Source: CAYJAD01 sp964371195
GTDB lineage: Bacteria > Desulfobacterota > Desulfovibrionia > Desulfovibrionales > Desulfovibrionaceae
Length of the DNA: 13,295 nt
Assembly (NCBI GenBank): GCA_964371195.1
Contig: CAYJLD010000063.1
Coordinates: 1-13,295, forward strand
Direction of reading: 5' to 3'
In this document: in pieces, positions 6,612 to 13,295 of the stretch
Layout of the letters: every line of letters begins with the position of its first letter
How positions within the stretch are numbered: position 1 is the first letter of the stretch
The notes under the pieces: generated by a model
What the model was told of the DNA's origin: nothing
Database searches by the model: none
The model's input: the letters and a program-made list of their open reading frames with translations, nothing else
Translations under genes and position numbers: made by a program

Positions 6612-8684
6612 ATGCGTTTTGCACTAACAAACTTTACTGGTGGAGAGGTAGCACCTTCGCTTTCAGCACGATATGATTTATCGCGCTACAAAAACTCTGT
6701 GCAATGCATGGAAAACTTCTTACCCAATGTGCATGGCAATGTGGAGCGTAGATCAGGCACTAAGTTTATTGCAAACCTTGGCTCAGGTATAGAAAATGAT
6801 GCTGTGCTCTTTCCATTTTCATTTTCTGTGGATGCTGCACAAAACTTTGTGCTCATATTGTCTGAGCGCAAATTACGCATTGCTCAATTTGATAATCTTA
6901 TAGCTGAGGTGGAAATTGATACTCCGTATGCGGCCAAGGACATAGCAAACATATCCTTTGCCCAAGTGGGTGACATGGTTTATTTGGCACATAATAATTA
7001 TGCATTACGCAAAATTACGCGCTCAGGTAGTGCCCCAGATTATACTTGGGCCTTAAAGGCTGTAAACCTAAATACATCCTTAAACGCTCCCTCTGGTGGG
7101 GTAGCATCTTTTTTACATCTTCCAGAGTGGGGGCAACCGGCAACACCATTAGCGCATATGTTAAGATATAAAGTTGTGGCGGTTGATGCCAATGGTAGGC
7201 ATTCATTACCCTCACCAGCTTTTGGAGCCTTGGCTAAACATCCTTCGGATTGGGTAATAGGTGAATTTGTAACCTTGGGCTGGACTGGTGTATCTGGTGC
7301 TGTAGAATATAATGTTTACCGTGAAGAGGCAGGTTATTTTGGTTTTATTGGGGTAAGTGCTGGTACGGCCTTTTTTGATAACAATTATGAAGCAGACATT
7401 GCAGATACCCCACGTGAAGACTGGAACCCTTTTGCAAATGGTAATAACCCTGGCGTGGTTTCGTTTCATCAACAACGTATGGTTTTAGCAGCCACCCCCA
7501 AAAGCCCACAAGCTTTTTATATGTCGCGCGTGGGTGATTTTGAAAACTTTCGTAAATCACGTCCACTGCAAGAAGATGACCCTGTGGAATACCTCATTGC
7601 ATCAGGTAAGATTGACTCCATTACTTGGGCCGCAAGCTTTGGGGATTTACTACTTGGCACTTCTGGTAGTGAGTATAAAGTTAGCGGTGATGGCGGTGTA
7701 GTTTCACCTACCAATGTGAATATTACTGCTCAAAGTTATTGGGGTAGTTCTAATCTATTCCCAATTATTATTGGCAATTCAGTATTGCACGTGCAACGCC
7801 ATGGAGCGCGCGTGCGTGATCTTTTTTATAGCTTAGAAAAGGACGGATATGCCGGCAATGACCTATCTATCATGGCACCGCATTTATTTGATGGCTATAG
7901 TTTGCGCCAATGGGCCTACCAGCAAACTCCATATTCTACTGTGTGGGTGGTACGCAATGATGGCGCATTGCTTGCCCTAACCTATATGAAGGAGCATGAC
8001 ATATGGGGCTGGAGTAGGCATATCACTCAAGGCAAGGTGCGCTCTTTAACCTCCATATCAGGCCAAGATGCTGACGAAATATATATGGTCATTGAGCGCG
8101 AAATTAATGGCCAAAGCTCTTACTATCTTGAAAGGCTAAATCAACGCTGGAGCGTAGACCAAGGTATTGAACATGCATTCTTTGTGGATGCAGGCATTAC
8201 TAAAATTAACGAACAGCCAGACAATACCATTACCGGACTTGAACATTTAGAGGGGTGTACAGTTTCTATATTAGCAGACGGTAGCCCCATTGAAAATATG
8301 CAAGTAAAAAATGGTGCTGTGACTATACCCTATGCGGCAAGCATTATTCATGTGGGCCTTGGCTTTAGTTCCAAGCTATCTCCATTGCCTGTGGAAGGTG
8401 ATTTGCAAACCGGCACAACAATAGGCAAACAGCGTGGCTATGGTCAATGTAGTGTGCGCATACATGACACCATAGGTGGAAAGTATGGAGCAAACCAAGA
8501 AGAACTATATGATTTCCCCCATATTCCTACGAATTGGGGTGAATCGGTAAAGCCATATAGTGGCCATATGGATTTTATACCTGGCGGTGGGCAAGGTAGC
8601 GATACATCACTTTGGATTGTGCAAGACAGCCCCCTACCATTTTGCATGTCGGCCTTAGTTATCAATCTAGATATCAGTGGGTAA
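6612..8684 (+). CDS. Large tail tube / nozzle protein (tail tubular protein B-like)
   Basis: 690 residues, beginning with ALTNFTGGEVAPSLSARYDL and followed by RYKNSVQCMENFLPNVHGNVERRSGTKF. This N-terminus is characteristic of the large podovirus tail protein that forms the nozzle under the adaptor ring. The N-terminal part is a beta-rich, repeated-blade region (strands such as FSFSVDAAQNFVLILS). Residues about 180-265 look like a fibronectin type III-like insert (LRYKVVAVDANGRHSLPSP, then EYNVYREEAGYFGFIGV). A F-Q-RM-LAATP-SPQ-FYMSRVGDFENF segment and TWAASFGDLLLGTSGSEY then follow, both family landmarks. The C-terminal part is beta-rich. The ribosome site AAGGA overlaps the holin stop. Size fits the family (600-800). 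It likely contacts the adaptor (3230-3841) and carries the fibres. Confidence 0.85.
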   Translation: MRFALTNFTGGEVAPSLSARYDLSRYKNSVQCMENFLPNVHGNVERRSGTKFIANLGSGIENDAVLFPFSFSVDAAQNFVLILSERKLRIAQFDNLIAEVEIDTPYAAKDIANISFAQVGDMVYLAHNNYALRKITRSGSAPDYTWALKAVNLNTSLNAPSGGVASFLHLPEWGQPATPLAHMLRYKVVAVDANGRHSLPSPAFGALAKHPSDWVIGEFVTLGWTGVSGAVEYNVYREEAGYFGFIGVSAGTAFFDNNYEADIADTPREDWNPFANGNNPGVVSFHQQRMVLAATPKSPQAFYMSRVGDFENFRKSRPLQEDDPVEYLIASGKIDSITWAASFGDLLLGTSGSEYKVSGDGGVVSPTNVNITAQSYWGSSNLFPIIIGNSVLHVQRHGARVRDLFYSLEKDGYAGNDLSIMAPHLFDGYSLRQWAYQQTPYSTVWVVRNDGALLALTYMKEHDIWGWSRHITQGKVRSLTSISGQDADEIYMVIEREINGQSSYYLERLNQRWSVDQGIEHAFFVDAGITKINEQPDNTITGLEHLEGCTVSILADGSPIENMQVKNGAVTIPYAASIIHVGLGFSSKLSPLPVEGDLQTGTTIGKQRGYGQCSVRIHDTIGGKYGANQEELYDFPHIPTNWGESVKPYSGHMDFIPGGGQGSDTSLWIVQDSPLPFCMSALVINLDISG

Positions 8685-8687
8685 ATT

Positions 8688-9146
8688 ATGCTTACATTTC
8701 AGACAGAAACACTTGATAACATACTACCATTTATACAAAGTATGGCTCGAGCACATTGGGATGAAGTAGAAGCAAGCCTACACGGACAGCAACATTATAC
8801 CATTGATGAAAAGACTTATAAGCAGCTAGAAAGTTTGCATATGCTTCACATTACTACTGCAAAGAATGAACAAGGCTTAATTTGTGGCTATGCTGCCTTT
8901 ACCATAAGCTCGTCTCATCATAGGGCAGATGAAACTATAGCAAGCCTAGACGCTTTCTATCTTGCACCATGGGCACGTAAGGGTCTTAATGCCTTACAGC
9001 TTTTACGCGTAGCTGAACAAGCTCTGCTTAAGCGTTCAGTGCAACTTATTCAATTTAGCTCCCCCGTGTCACGCCCTTGTGACGCTTTATACCGTAGAAT
9101 GGGCGCAAAACAAGTGGAAACTATTTATCATAAGAGGTTATTATAA
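8688..9146 (+). CDS. Phage-type GNAT-fold acetyltransferase-like protein
   Basis: 152 residues, three bases after the nozzle gene, with a poor ribosome site, so likely coupled. GNAT enzymes transfer an acetyl group from acetyl-CoA to an amine. The fold signs are GYAAFTISSS (67-76, strand 4 region), SLDAFYLAPWARKGLNALQLLRVAEQ (86-111, motif A), and LYRRMGAKQVETIYHKRL (134-151), a C-terminal GNAT signature (Y-R-GF--E--Y-K-L). The acetyl-CoA loop is degenerate: RKGLNA replaces the usual R-G-G/A, a form I recall from GNAT proteins found in this same slot beside tail and gp14-like genes in podovirus-like phages. It may acetylate a host or virion protein, or be catalytically weak. Substrate is unknown. 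Confidence 0.75.
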   Translation: MLTFQTETLDNILPFIQSMARAHWDEVEASLHGQQHYTIDEKTYKQLESLHMLHITTAKNEQGLICGYAAFTISSSHHRADETIASLDAFYLAPWARKGLNALQLLRVAEQALLKRSVQLIQFSSPVSRPCDALYRRMGAKQVETIYHKRLL

Positions 9147-9766
9147 TGGGATACTTAACAACAACTATTATTGGAACTGTGGCCGCCTTAGCCTCATCAG
9201 CTGTGGGGGTTGCAAGCAGTGTGGAACAATCAAACAACCAAAAAGCTCAATTACAACACCAAGCAGATTTAGCAGAATATAATGCTAAACTTACCGAAGA
9301 TAAGGCGCAAATTACAGAGGATGAAGGCAGGCGGGCTAAACGTGAAGCTGACGAAGCCGCCACTCGCAAAAGACAAGAGGCTGCTTTAATGGTGGGTAGT
9401 CAAAGGTCCAAACAAGGGGCCTCTGGGGCGCAAGTAGATATAGGTAGCAACCTTGACCTAAACCTTGATACCACTGAGCGCGGTGAACTTAACGCTTTAC
9501 AACAAGAAGAACAAGGCAAATGGCAAGACCATAACAAAAAACTAGAAGCTTGGAACTTGCGCAGTCAAGGCACATTGGACCAACTTTCAGCCGATGCATA
9601 TAATAAAAAAGCCCAACAATATTCGCCGCTTTTAAATTCTGCCCCTACCCTACTTAACGAAGGACAAAGGAGCATTAATACATTGGTTGATACTAGTAAA
9701 AGCATAGATGCTTATTTAAATCCTAAACAAAATACTAACAGCCAGTTTATAAACTTCACCAAATAA
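9146..9766 (+). CDS. Internal virion protein, T7 gp14-like
   Basis: 206 residues. The ATG shares one base with the GNAT stop, and AAGAGG (9132-9137) precedes it. Residues 5-27 are a hydrophobic, Ala/Gly/Ser-rich segment (TIIGTVAALASSAVGVASSV) that could insert into a membrane. Residues 28-85 are a long coiled coil rich in Ala, Glu, Lys and Gln. GSQRSKQGASGAQVDIGS (about 89-106) and the D-TERGELNAL segment match the G--RA--GASGV---SGS--- pattern of gp14-family internal virion proteins. In T7 gp14 is ejected first and makes the outer-membrane channel for DNA entry. The next gene encodes the large ejection protein, which fits. It is followed by a strong hairpin. Confidence 0.8.
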   Translation: MGYLTTTIIGTVAALASSAVGVASSVEQSNNQKAQLQHQADLAEYNAKLTEDKAQITEDEGRRAKREADEAATRKRQEAALMVGSQRSKQGASGAQVDIGSNLDLNLDTTERGELNALQQEEQGKWQDHNKKLEAWNLRSQGTLDQLSADAYNKKAQQYSPLLNSAPTLLNEGQRSINTLVDTSKSIDAYLNPKQNTNSQFINFTK

Positions 9767-9775
9767 AAACTCTCT

Positions 9776-9810
9776 AGCCCTTGTCCTTTATCATAAAAAG
9801 GACAAGGGCT
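9776..9810 (+). promoter_or_regulatory. Perfect 14-bp hairpin before the ejection-protein gene
   Basis: AGCCCTTGTCCTTT (9776-9789) pairs with AAAGGACAAGGGCT (9797-9810) without a mismatch around a seven-base loop. The bases after it (GATAATGCT) are not a U-tract on the + strand. On the - strand the stem is followed by AGAGAGTTTTTA, so it looks slightly more like a terminator in that direction, but no - strand gene needs one here. It lies 10 bases after the gp14-like gene and 53 bases before the next start. Partial termination, RNase III processing or 3'-end protection are the likely roles; this is inferred. Confidence 0.7.
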
Positions 9811-9863
9811 GATAATGCTAAATAATCACCATGAAAAATATTTAATAAATAAGGACATTTTAT

Positions 9864-12077
9864 ATGTATAATCTAAATCAAACAAAAGAGCCTAAAAAAC
9901 AAGAATTTAACACAGCTAATGCATTATTAGAAAAGAGCACACCGGCCTTTGATTTAACCGATGATGACTATGATTTTTTTAAGGCAAGCGAAGGTGCAAC
10001 TCAATTACAAAACAGTATTTTCAGCTGGCAAGGTAGCACTCAAGAAAAAAAGGGCAAGGATGGCATCAACGCTTTAACAGAATATGACACTCTTGTTAAA
10101 AATGAACGCTCGACATTAAGCCAAGATATGAATGATAATCAACTCTCATACTTTAATAAATTTGCTGACCAGCATGATAGCATAAACCGTCCTTGGGCTC
10201 AACAATATGAAAATGAACAAAGAAAAACATTCGGTATTGACACCCAAAATGCTGTTCTTGCCAGCAATAAAGCAACATTAGCCGCCAACTTACACGATGA
10301 TAACTTTGTACAAGATTCCATTGCCCAAATTAATCTAGCTTCCCATGAGCTTGCAAAACTACAAGGTCTGGCTGAAGAAGACAGTGCAAATCTACGTACC
10401 AATAATATTAACGATGCCATTAAAGCAGCCCTGCAAAGTCAGATTAATAATGAAAATGTAGAGGAAGCCGCTAAACTTTTCAGGCACAACGGGCATTTCT
10501 TAACTACTAGCAGTCAAGAAGAAATAAAAAATGATATCCGCAGCCTACATGCACGCATGTTAAACAAAAAAACCATAGATGATGCAAATGATAAACTCTT
10601 GCAAATGGATGAAGATGCCGCCACAGCACTACTTGAAGATGCTAATTGGCTTAACTCCATGGGCATATCAGACGAGATGCTTGGCAATCTCAAGGAGGTT
10701 AATGCCGCACAAAGGCAAAAAATATTACGCGAAGAACAAAAAAACTTGGAGCAAAAACGACATGATTGGTATAGCAAGTATCTCACAGCCATAACAGATG
10801 GACTACCCAATAACCTTGCTATAGCCATACGCCTTTTACAAGAAAATGACGAAATAGGCCCAGGCATTCGCGAAGACATGCTGAATGCTATTACCTATGG
10901 GCGCATGGATACTACTGATGATGTTGACACCCTACTATCCTTGCAAGACGATTTTCTAAATACAAATATCCTTTTAAATCACAACGATGCATTAGAAGAG
11001 GTTGCCAAGGGAAATCTACGAATTAGCACAGTTGCCAAATTTGCTGAGATAGAAAAAAACCTAAAAAAGCATGAAAAGCAATTTATTTATAATGCCCTAA
11101 CCAAACTTGATGAAAACTTTAGCCAACTGCGTGACTTTAACCATAGCCCTGCACGCCTTGCCGCCAGAAAAATGTTACTCAATGACCTGACAGCAGCTTT
11201 TACACAAGGAGATACGGCAAAAGCTACGCAACTAGCCAACCCCCAGCACATCGAAGCCGTTGCCAAAACATTCGGTTGGAAAGAACCCACAAAGGATACC
11301 CCCCTAACACTAGGAGAATTACAACTTAAATTCCCTCTACAAACTAAATATATCGAAGGTGCTTTTGGGCTTGTAGGCGAAGCAAAAAACTCCATTCATG
11401 CCGCGGCAAAAGCCGCTGGAATACCAGCAATTTCCATTGCTGGAGCCATTGTAGATGAAAGTAATAGACGAATTCAAAAAGACGGCACGGGGCTTTTAGA
11501 TACTGGTCAAGATTTTATTGCCATACTGAAACCATCTCTTGAAAAAGTGCGTAAAAACTTCAAAAATCCTGACCATGACCCTGGAATCATATTTCCCAAC
11601 CGTATCCAACATGACATAGGCCCAGGTAATTTTGGAATACGCACCGCCCTGCCATTATTTGAAAAATATATTTTGGAAAATAAACTTGATGAAGATAAGG
11701 ACCGATCGTTGACACCAGAAGAAAAAAACTTACGCCAGCAAATGCAAAAGTTTTTGTATAAGCATGTGGATAAGCATGCATCAGAACAAGAAAAATGGGA
11801 AGCATATGTGAACAACATGCTACTTACCACAGAAGGTACAGCATGGCTTGCAGCAGCTGAAATATTAAGAGGCAAGACAAAGCTTGAAGAACATAATGCA
11901 CTTGACGGCTTAAGCGATTTAGAAAAAGAAGCCGTGCTTATGACTTGGTATAAACAAGGGGATAACTACTTAGTAAAATATCTTGATAAAACTAAAAAGA
12001 AAAAAAGGCCCATTCAACCAGGGGAAGGTGCAAGACTATTCCACTATTACGATAAGTTTAAGGAAATCTTACAATAA
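9864..12077 (+). CDS. Large internal ejection protein with possible lysozyme-like C-terminal domain
   Basis: 737 residues with AAGGAC at 9851-9856. Residues 1 to about 500 are almost all helical, rich in Glu, Lys, Asn and Gln, without membrane segments or Cys-rich motifs, as expected for an internal core protein that is unfolded and ejected (T7 gp15/gp16 role). Its place after the gp14-like gene supports this. The C-terminal third differs: GIPAISIAGAIVDES (519-533) resembles the helix carrying the catalytic Glu in lysozyme or transglycosylase folds (Glu532 here), followed about 50 residues later by DIGPGNFGIRTALPLF (584-599), an I/L-G-P/I-G-N segment seen in such domains. A helical tail with EAVLMTWYKQGDNYL and PGEGARLF ends the protein. 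Cutting of peptidoglycan during DNA entry would fit, but the enzymatic call is inference. Residues 379-470 are homologous to the fragment at 12933-13208. Confidence 0.7.
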   Translation: MYNLNQTKEPKKQEFNTANALLEKSTPAFDLTDDDYDFFKASEGATQLQNSIFSWQGSTQEKKGKDGINALTEYDTLVKNERSTLSQDMNDNQLSYFNKFADQHDSINRPWAQQYENEQRKTFGIDTQNAVLASNKATLAANLHDDNFVQDSIAQINLASHELAKLQGLAEEDSANLRTNNINDAIKAALQSQINNENVEEAAKLFRHNGHFLTTSSQEEIKNDIRSLHARMLNKKTIDDANDKLLQMDEDAATALLEDANWLNSMGISDEMLGNLKEVNAAQRQKILREEQKNLEQKRHDWYSKYLTAITDGLPNNLAIAIRLLQENDEIGPGIREDMLNAITYGRMDTTDDVDTLLSLQDDFLNTNILLNHNDALEEVAKGNLRISTVAKFAEIEKNLKKHEKQFIYNALTKLDENFSQLRDFNHSPARLAARKMLLNDLTAAFTQGDTAKATQLANPQHIEAVAKTFGWKEPTKDTPLTLGELQLKFPLQTKYIEGAFGLVGEAKNSIHAAAKAAGIPAISIAGAIVDESNRRIQKDGTGLLDTGQDFIAILKPSLEKVRKNFKNPDHDPGIIFPNRIQHDIGPGNFGIRTALPLFEKYILENKLDEDKDRSLTPEEKNLRQQMQKFLYKHVDKHASEQEKWEAYVNNMLLTTEGTAWLAAAEILRGKTKLEEHNALDGLSDLEKEAVLMTWYKQGDNYLVKYLDKTKKKKRPIQPGEGARLFHYYDKFKEILQ

Positions 12078-12517
12078 CAACCTAGAGGACGTCCTCTACT
12101 TAGGCCGTCCTCTTTCATGTCAGTGTACCCTGCATGCAGCAAACCTAATATAAGTAAAAAAGCGAATAAAGCAGCGGACGACAAACTAGCATACGACAGA
12201 GTTTTTAATGTAAATTTCTTTTTCAAAAACTTATTTATTATATAACAAAGTGGAAAAGGAACTATAAAAGCCGAAACAACTATACTGAATATCAAAGACA
12301 ATACAGCTATGTACTCACCAAATTGACAACCTAATATTGTTAAAAAAAAACCGCAAGGGAGTGCACAAACAAAGCAAAATACATTTAATAAAATTATGCT
12401 AATTATACTGCGTTCATTTCGATACTTCACTGATAAGAAGAAACAGACAATAAACACCACAAGAGGTGCTAACATATGAATTATTTCAAATAGATATAAA
12501 AACGATAAAAATTCCAT
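12047..12517 (-). CDS. Four-helix membrane protein of unknown function
   Basis: 156 residues on the - strand from the ATG at 12517, with AGGAAAG (complement of 12521-12527) just upstream. Four hydrophobic segments are clear: about residues 8-30, 39-63, 67-95 and 107-128, separated by short basic loops (KYRNERS, NKFLKKKFTLK). There are several Cys residues, some within the helices (25, 48, 51, 55, 64, 91). I do not recognise the family. It lies opposite and convergent to the phage operon, as lysogeny-expressed extra genes (morons) often do, so a role such as superinfection exclusion is possible but not shown. The last 24 residues are odd: about 135-145 are encoded by the operon-end hairpin and 147-156 by the antisense of the ejection gene (31 bases overlap). 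The original stop may have been lost. AT content matches the surrounding DNA. Confidence 0.6.
   Translation of the reverse strand: MEFLSFLYLFEIIHMLAPLVVFIVCFFLSVKYRNERSIISIILLNVFCFVCALPCGFFLTILGCQFGEYIAVLSLIFSIVVSAFIVPFPLCYIINKFLKKKFTLKTLSYASLSSAALFAFLLILGLLHAGYTDMKEDGLSRGRPLGCYCKISLNLS
12084..12113 (+). terminator. Hairpin at the end of the structural operon, candidate terminator
   Basis: AGAGGACG (12084-12091) pairs with CGTCCTCT (12106-12113), seven bases after the stop of the ejection gene. The first arm also overlaps a 14-base palindrome (12084-12097, AGAGGACGTCCTCT), so two alternative hairpins can form. Only TTTC follows on the + strand, a weak U-tract. Position after the last gene of a long operon favours termination. 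It also lies inside the end of the - strand reading frame. Confidence 0.55.
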
Positions 12518-12633
12518 ATTCTTTCCTAACTTTTTACACTATATGCAACAACACGTAACACTTTTCTCTTATTCATGCAATTGTTTTACCTCAATACTTT
12601 TTGCAATCGAACCACATAAGGTAAAAAAAAATC

Positions 12634-12649
12634 ATAAAATATATTTTAT
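12634..12649. repeat. 16-base AT palindrome
   Basis: ATAAAATATATTTTAT reads the same on both strands. It lies about 117 bases upstream of the start of the - strand membrane protein. It could be an operator for a dimeric regulator, but in such AT-rich DNA a chance palindrome is quite possible. Confidence 0.35.
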
Positions 12650-12741
12650 CATTAACTTAGCCTGTTATACTTATAACCCAAAACATAAATGACCTCATGA
12701 CAGGTTTTACACAAATAGCTTCCTTAAAGCCGACGGCAGTC

Positions 12742-12757
12742 GCCCACCGTGGTGGGC
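12742..12757. repeat. GC-rich hairpin
   Basis: GCCCACC (12742-12748) and GGTGGGC (12751-12757) are perfect complements two bases apart, giving in practice a six-pair stem with a CGTG loop. An outer ACGG (12733) and CCGT (12757-12760) could compete for pairing. The sequence stands out in AT-rich DNA. It lies 14 bases before the larger inverted-repeat element and may belong to it. Confidence 0.55.
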
Positions 12758-12771
12758 CGTATAGTTAATGA

Positions 12772-12880
12772 GGCAGGTCAATGGAATTGCTTTGCGTACG
12801 ATTCTCGTAAGGCTCGTTTCGCGCCTAACGGGAATGCTTCGCACCCTTTAGGTCGAACTTCCATTGACATAATTTCTGCC
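12772..12880. repeat. Inverted-repeat element, candidate dispersed repeat or structured RNA
   Basis: GTCAATGGAA (12777-12786) is mirrored by TTCCATTGAC (12859-12868), and outside these GGCAG (12772-12776) is mirrored by CTGCC (12876-12880) after a seven-base bulge. Inside lies a second hairpin: ATTCTCGT (12801-12808) with ACGGGAAT (12828-12835, one G-U pair), topped by AGGC (12810-12813) and GCCT (12823-12826). Related phrases TGCTTTGCG and TGCTTCGCA flank the inner hairpin as an imperfect direct repeat. The whole is about 109 bases, richer in GC than its surroundings, and lies directly against the truncated ejection-gene paralogue. It could be a small non-autonomous mobile repeat or a structured RNA. 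No known family is recognised. Confidence 0.6.
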
Positions 12881-13295
12881 GAATGAACGGATAAAAGATG
12901 CCCCCGATATTAAGGCTGGAGAAGTTGCAAGAGAAATTGGTAAAGGCAATTTAAGAATTAACACTGCTAAAGAACTCTTAGAAATGCAAAAAAATCTCAA
13001 CAAGGGTGAAAAAAATCTTGTGCGCAATGCCCTGCATATTCTTGATGAAAGCTTTAATAGCTCAGAAGATTATGGGCAAAACCCCAATCGCCTTGCAGCT
13101 CGCAATATATACTTAAAAGGCTTAACCAAGGCCATTGCAAATAACGACACAGGGCAACTTGTACAACTTACCAACAAAGAACATGTACAAGCCGTTGGTA
13201 GAAGTTTTATGAGCATGAACATTAAAAATTATGAAGATGGAGACAACTCAATTAATCGGACAAAAGGTACCATCAAAACGGAGCTTATTGTACGA
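12873..13295 (+). pseudogene. 5'-truncated paralogue of the ejection-protein gene (partial at window end)
   Basis: An open frame from the stop at 12870-12872 to the end of the window, 141 codons, with no good ribosome site or ATG near its beginning. Codons covering 12933-13208 (EIGKGNLRINT to AVGRSF) align without gaps to residues 379-470 of the 737-residue ejection protein: 42 of 92 identical by my hand count, including GKGNLRI/AKGNLRI, NAL--LDE and P-RLAAR. Residues before this (DAPDIKAGEVAR) and after it (MNIKNYEDGDN) show little similarity. The first roughly 1.1 kb expected of such a gene is missing; the inverted-repeat element abuts the open frame. The level of divergence excludes a recent duplication. 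Most likely it is the remnant of a related prophage's gene or the rest of a gene broken by insertion. The coding frame is still intact here, so it may also serve as a recombination donor. Confidence 0.75.

Larger units (their letters stand above)
12518..12872. other. Intergenic stretch with AT-rich half and GC-rich structured half
   Basis: About 355 bases without a convincing gene. The first part (to about 12715) is strongly AT-rich with an A9 run (12622-12630 region) and a 16-base AT palindrome, and should hold the promoter of the - strand membrane protein, although I find no good -35/-10 pair. The second part (about 12722-12868) is visibly richer in G and C and carries a short hairpin and an inverted-repeat element, described separately. 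The change in base composition suggests a junction or an inserted element. Confidence 0.6.

Noticed and set aside
9788..9816. TTATCA (9788-9793) and GATAAT (9811-9816) at 17-base spacing as a promoter of the ejection gene
   Set aside because: The -35 match is only 4 of 6 and lies in the stem and loop of the hairpin; too weak to list as a feature, though mentioned with the hairpin finding.
10514..11875. Several Ser/Leu/Cys-rich reading frames on the - strand within the ejection gene
   Set aside because: Composition is that expected for the antisense of a Glu/Lys/Asn-rich helical gene; they lack ribosome sites and recognisable domains.
12518..12900. tRNA or CRISPR array in the intergenic region
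   Set aside because: No cloverleaf with T-loop consensus and no regularly spaced repeats; the inverted repeats form only a long hairpin-like element.

Overview
This window is the structural (head, tail, ejection) gene block of a short-tailed, podovirus-type phage or prophage. The DNA is AT-rich. From position 1 to about 12077 every gene runs on the + strand, with stops and starts overlapping or separated by a few bases and AGGAG-type ribosome sites in front of almost every gene. The gene set resembles Bordetella phage BPP-1 and its many proteobacterial prophage relatives: a head-tail connector type portal, a small head-region protein, a scaffold, a BPP-1-type major capsid protein, and a Bbp16-like capsid cement protein. 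That points to a Gram-negative host. The host genus cannot be fixed from the sequence, and no integrase, repressor or attachment site is present to prove lysogeny.

Layout. Head module 1-3166: portal C-terminal part, small protein, scaffold, capsid, cement. A strong hairpin (3183-3214) marks the head/tail boundary. Tail, fibre and lysis module 3230-8684: tail adaptor, two adjacent collagen-like fibre proteins, a fibre-assembly-like protein, a small conserved protein, a 3-TM-type holin, and the large tail-tube/nozzle protein. Accessory and ejection module 8688-12077: a phage-type GNAT protein, a T7 gp14-like internal virion protein, a second strong hairpin (9776-9810), and a 737-residue ejection protein. 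By motif, the C-terminal third of that protein looks lysozyme-like. A third hairpin (12084-12113) follows the last gene of the block.

After 12077 the character changes. A four-helix membrane protein lies on the - strand (12047-12517) and its 3' end runs through the hairpin and into the antisense of the ejection gene. Then come about 350 bases without a gene, holding an AT palindrome, a GC-rich hairpin and an inverted-repeat element (12772-12880). Directly against that element begins an open frame with no evident start that is homologous to the middle of the ejection protein: 42 of 92 residues identical, no gaps, counted by hand. It runs off the window end. It is most simply a 5'-truncated relic of a second, diverged ejection-protein gene.

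How it works together: portal, scaffold and capsid build the procapsid and the cement protein strengthens it. The adaptor and nozzle proteins form the short tail on the portal, and the fibre proteins bind the host. The gp14-like and 737-residue proteins would be packed in the head and ejected to open a path for DNA through the envelope. The holin times lysis; its endolysin is not in this window. The points most worth a second look are the possible lysozyme-like domain in the ejection protein, the truncated paralogue next to a structured repeat, and the U-tract-free hairpins at module borders.
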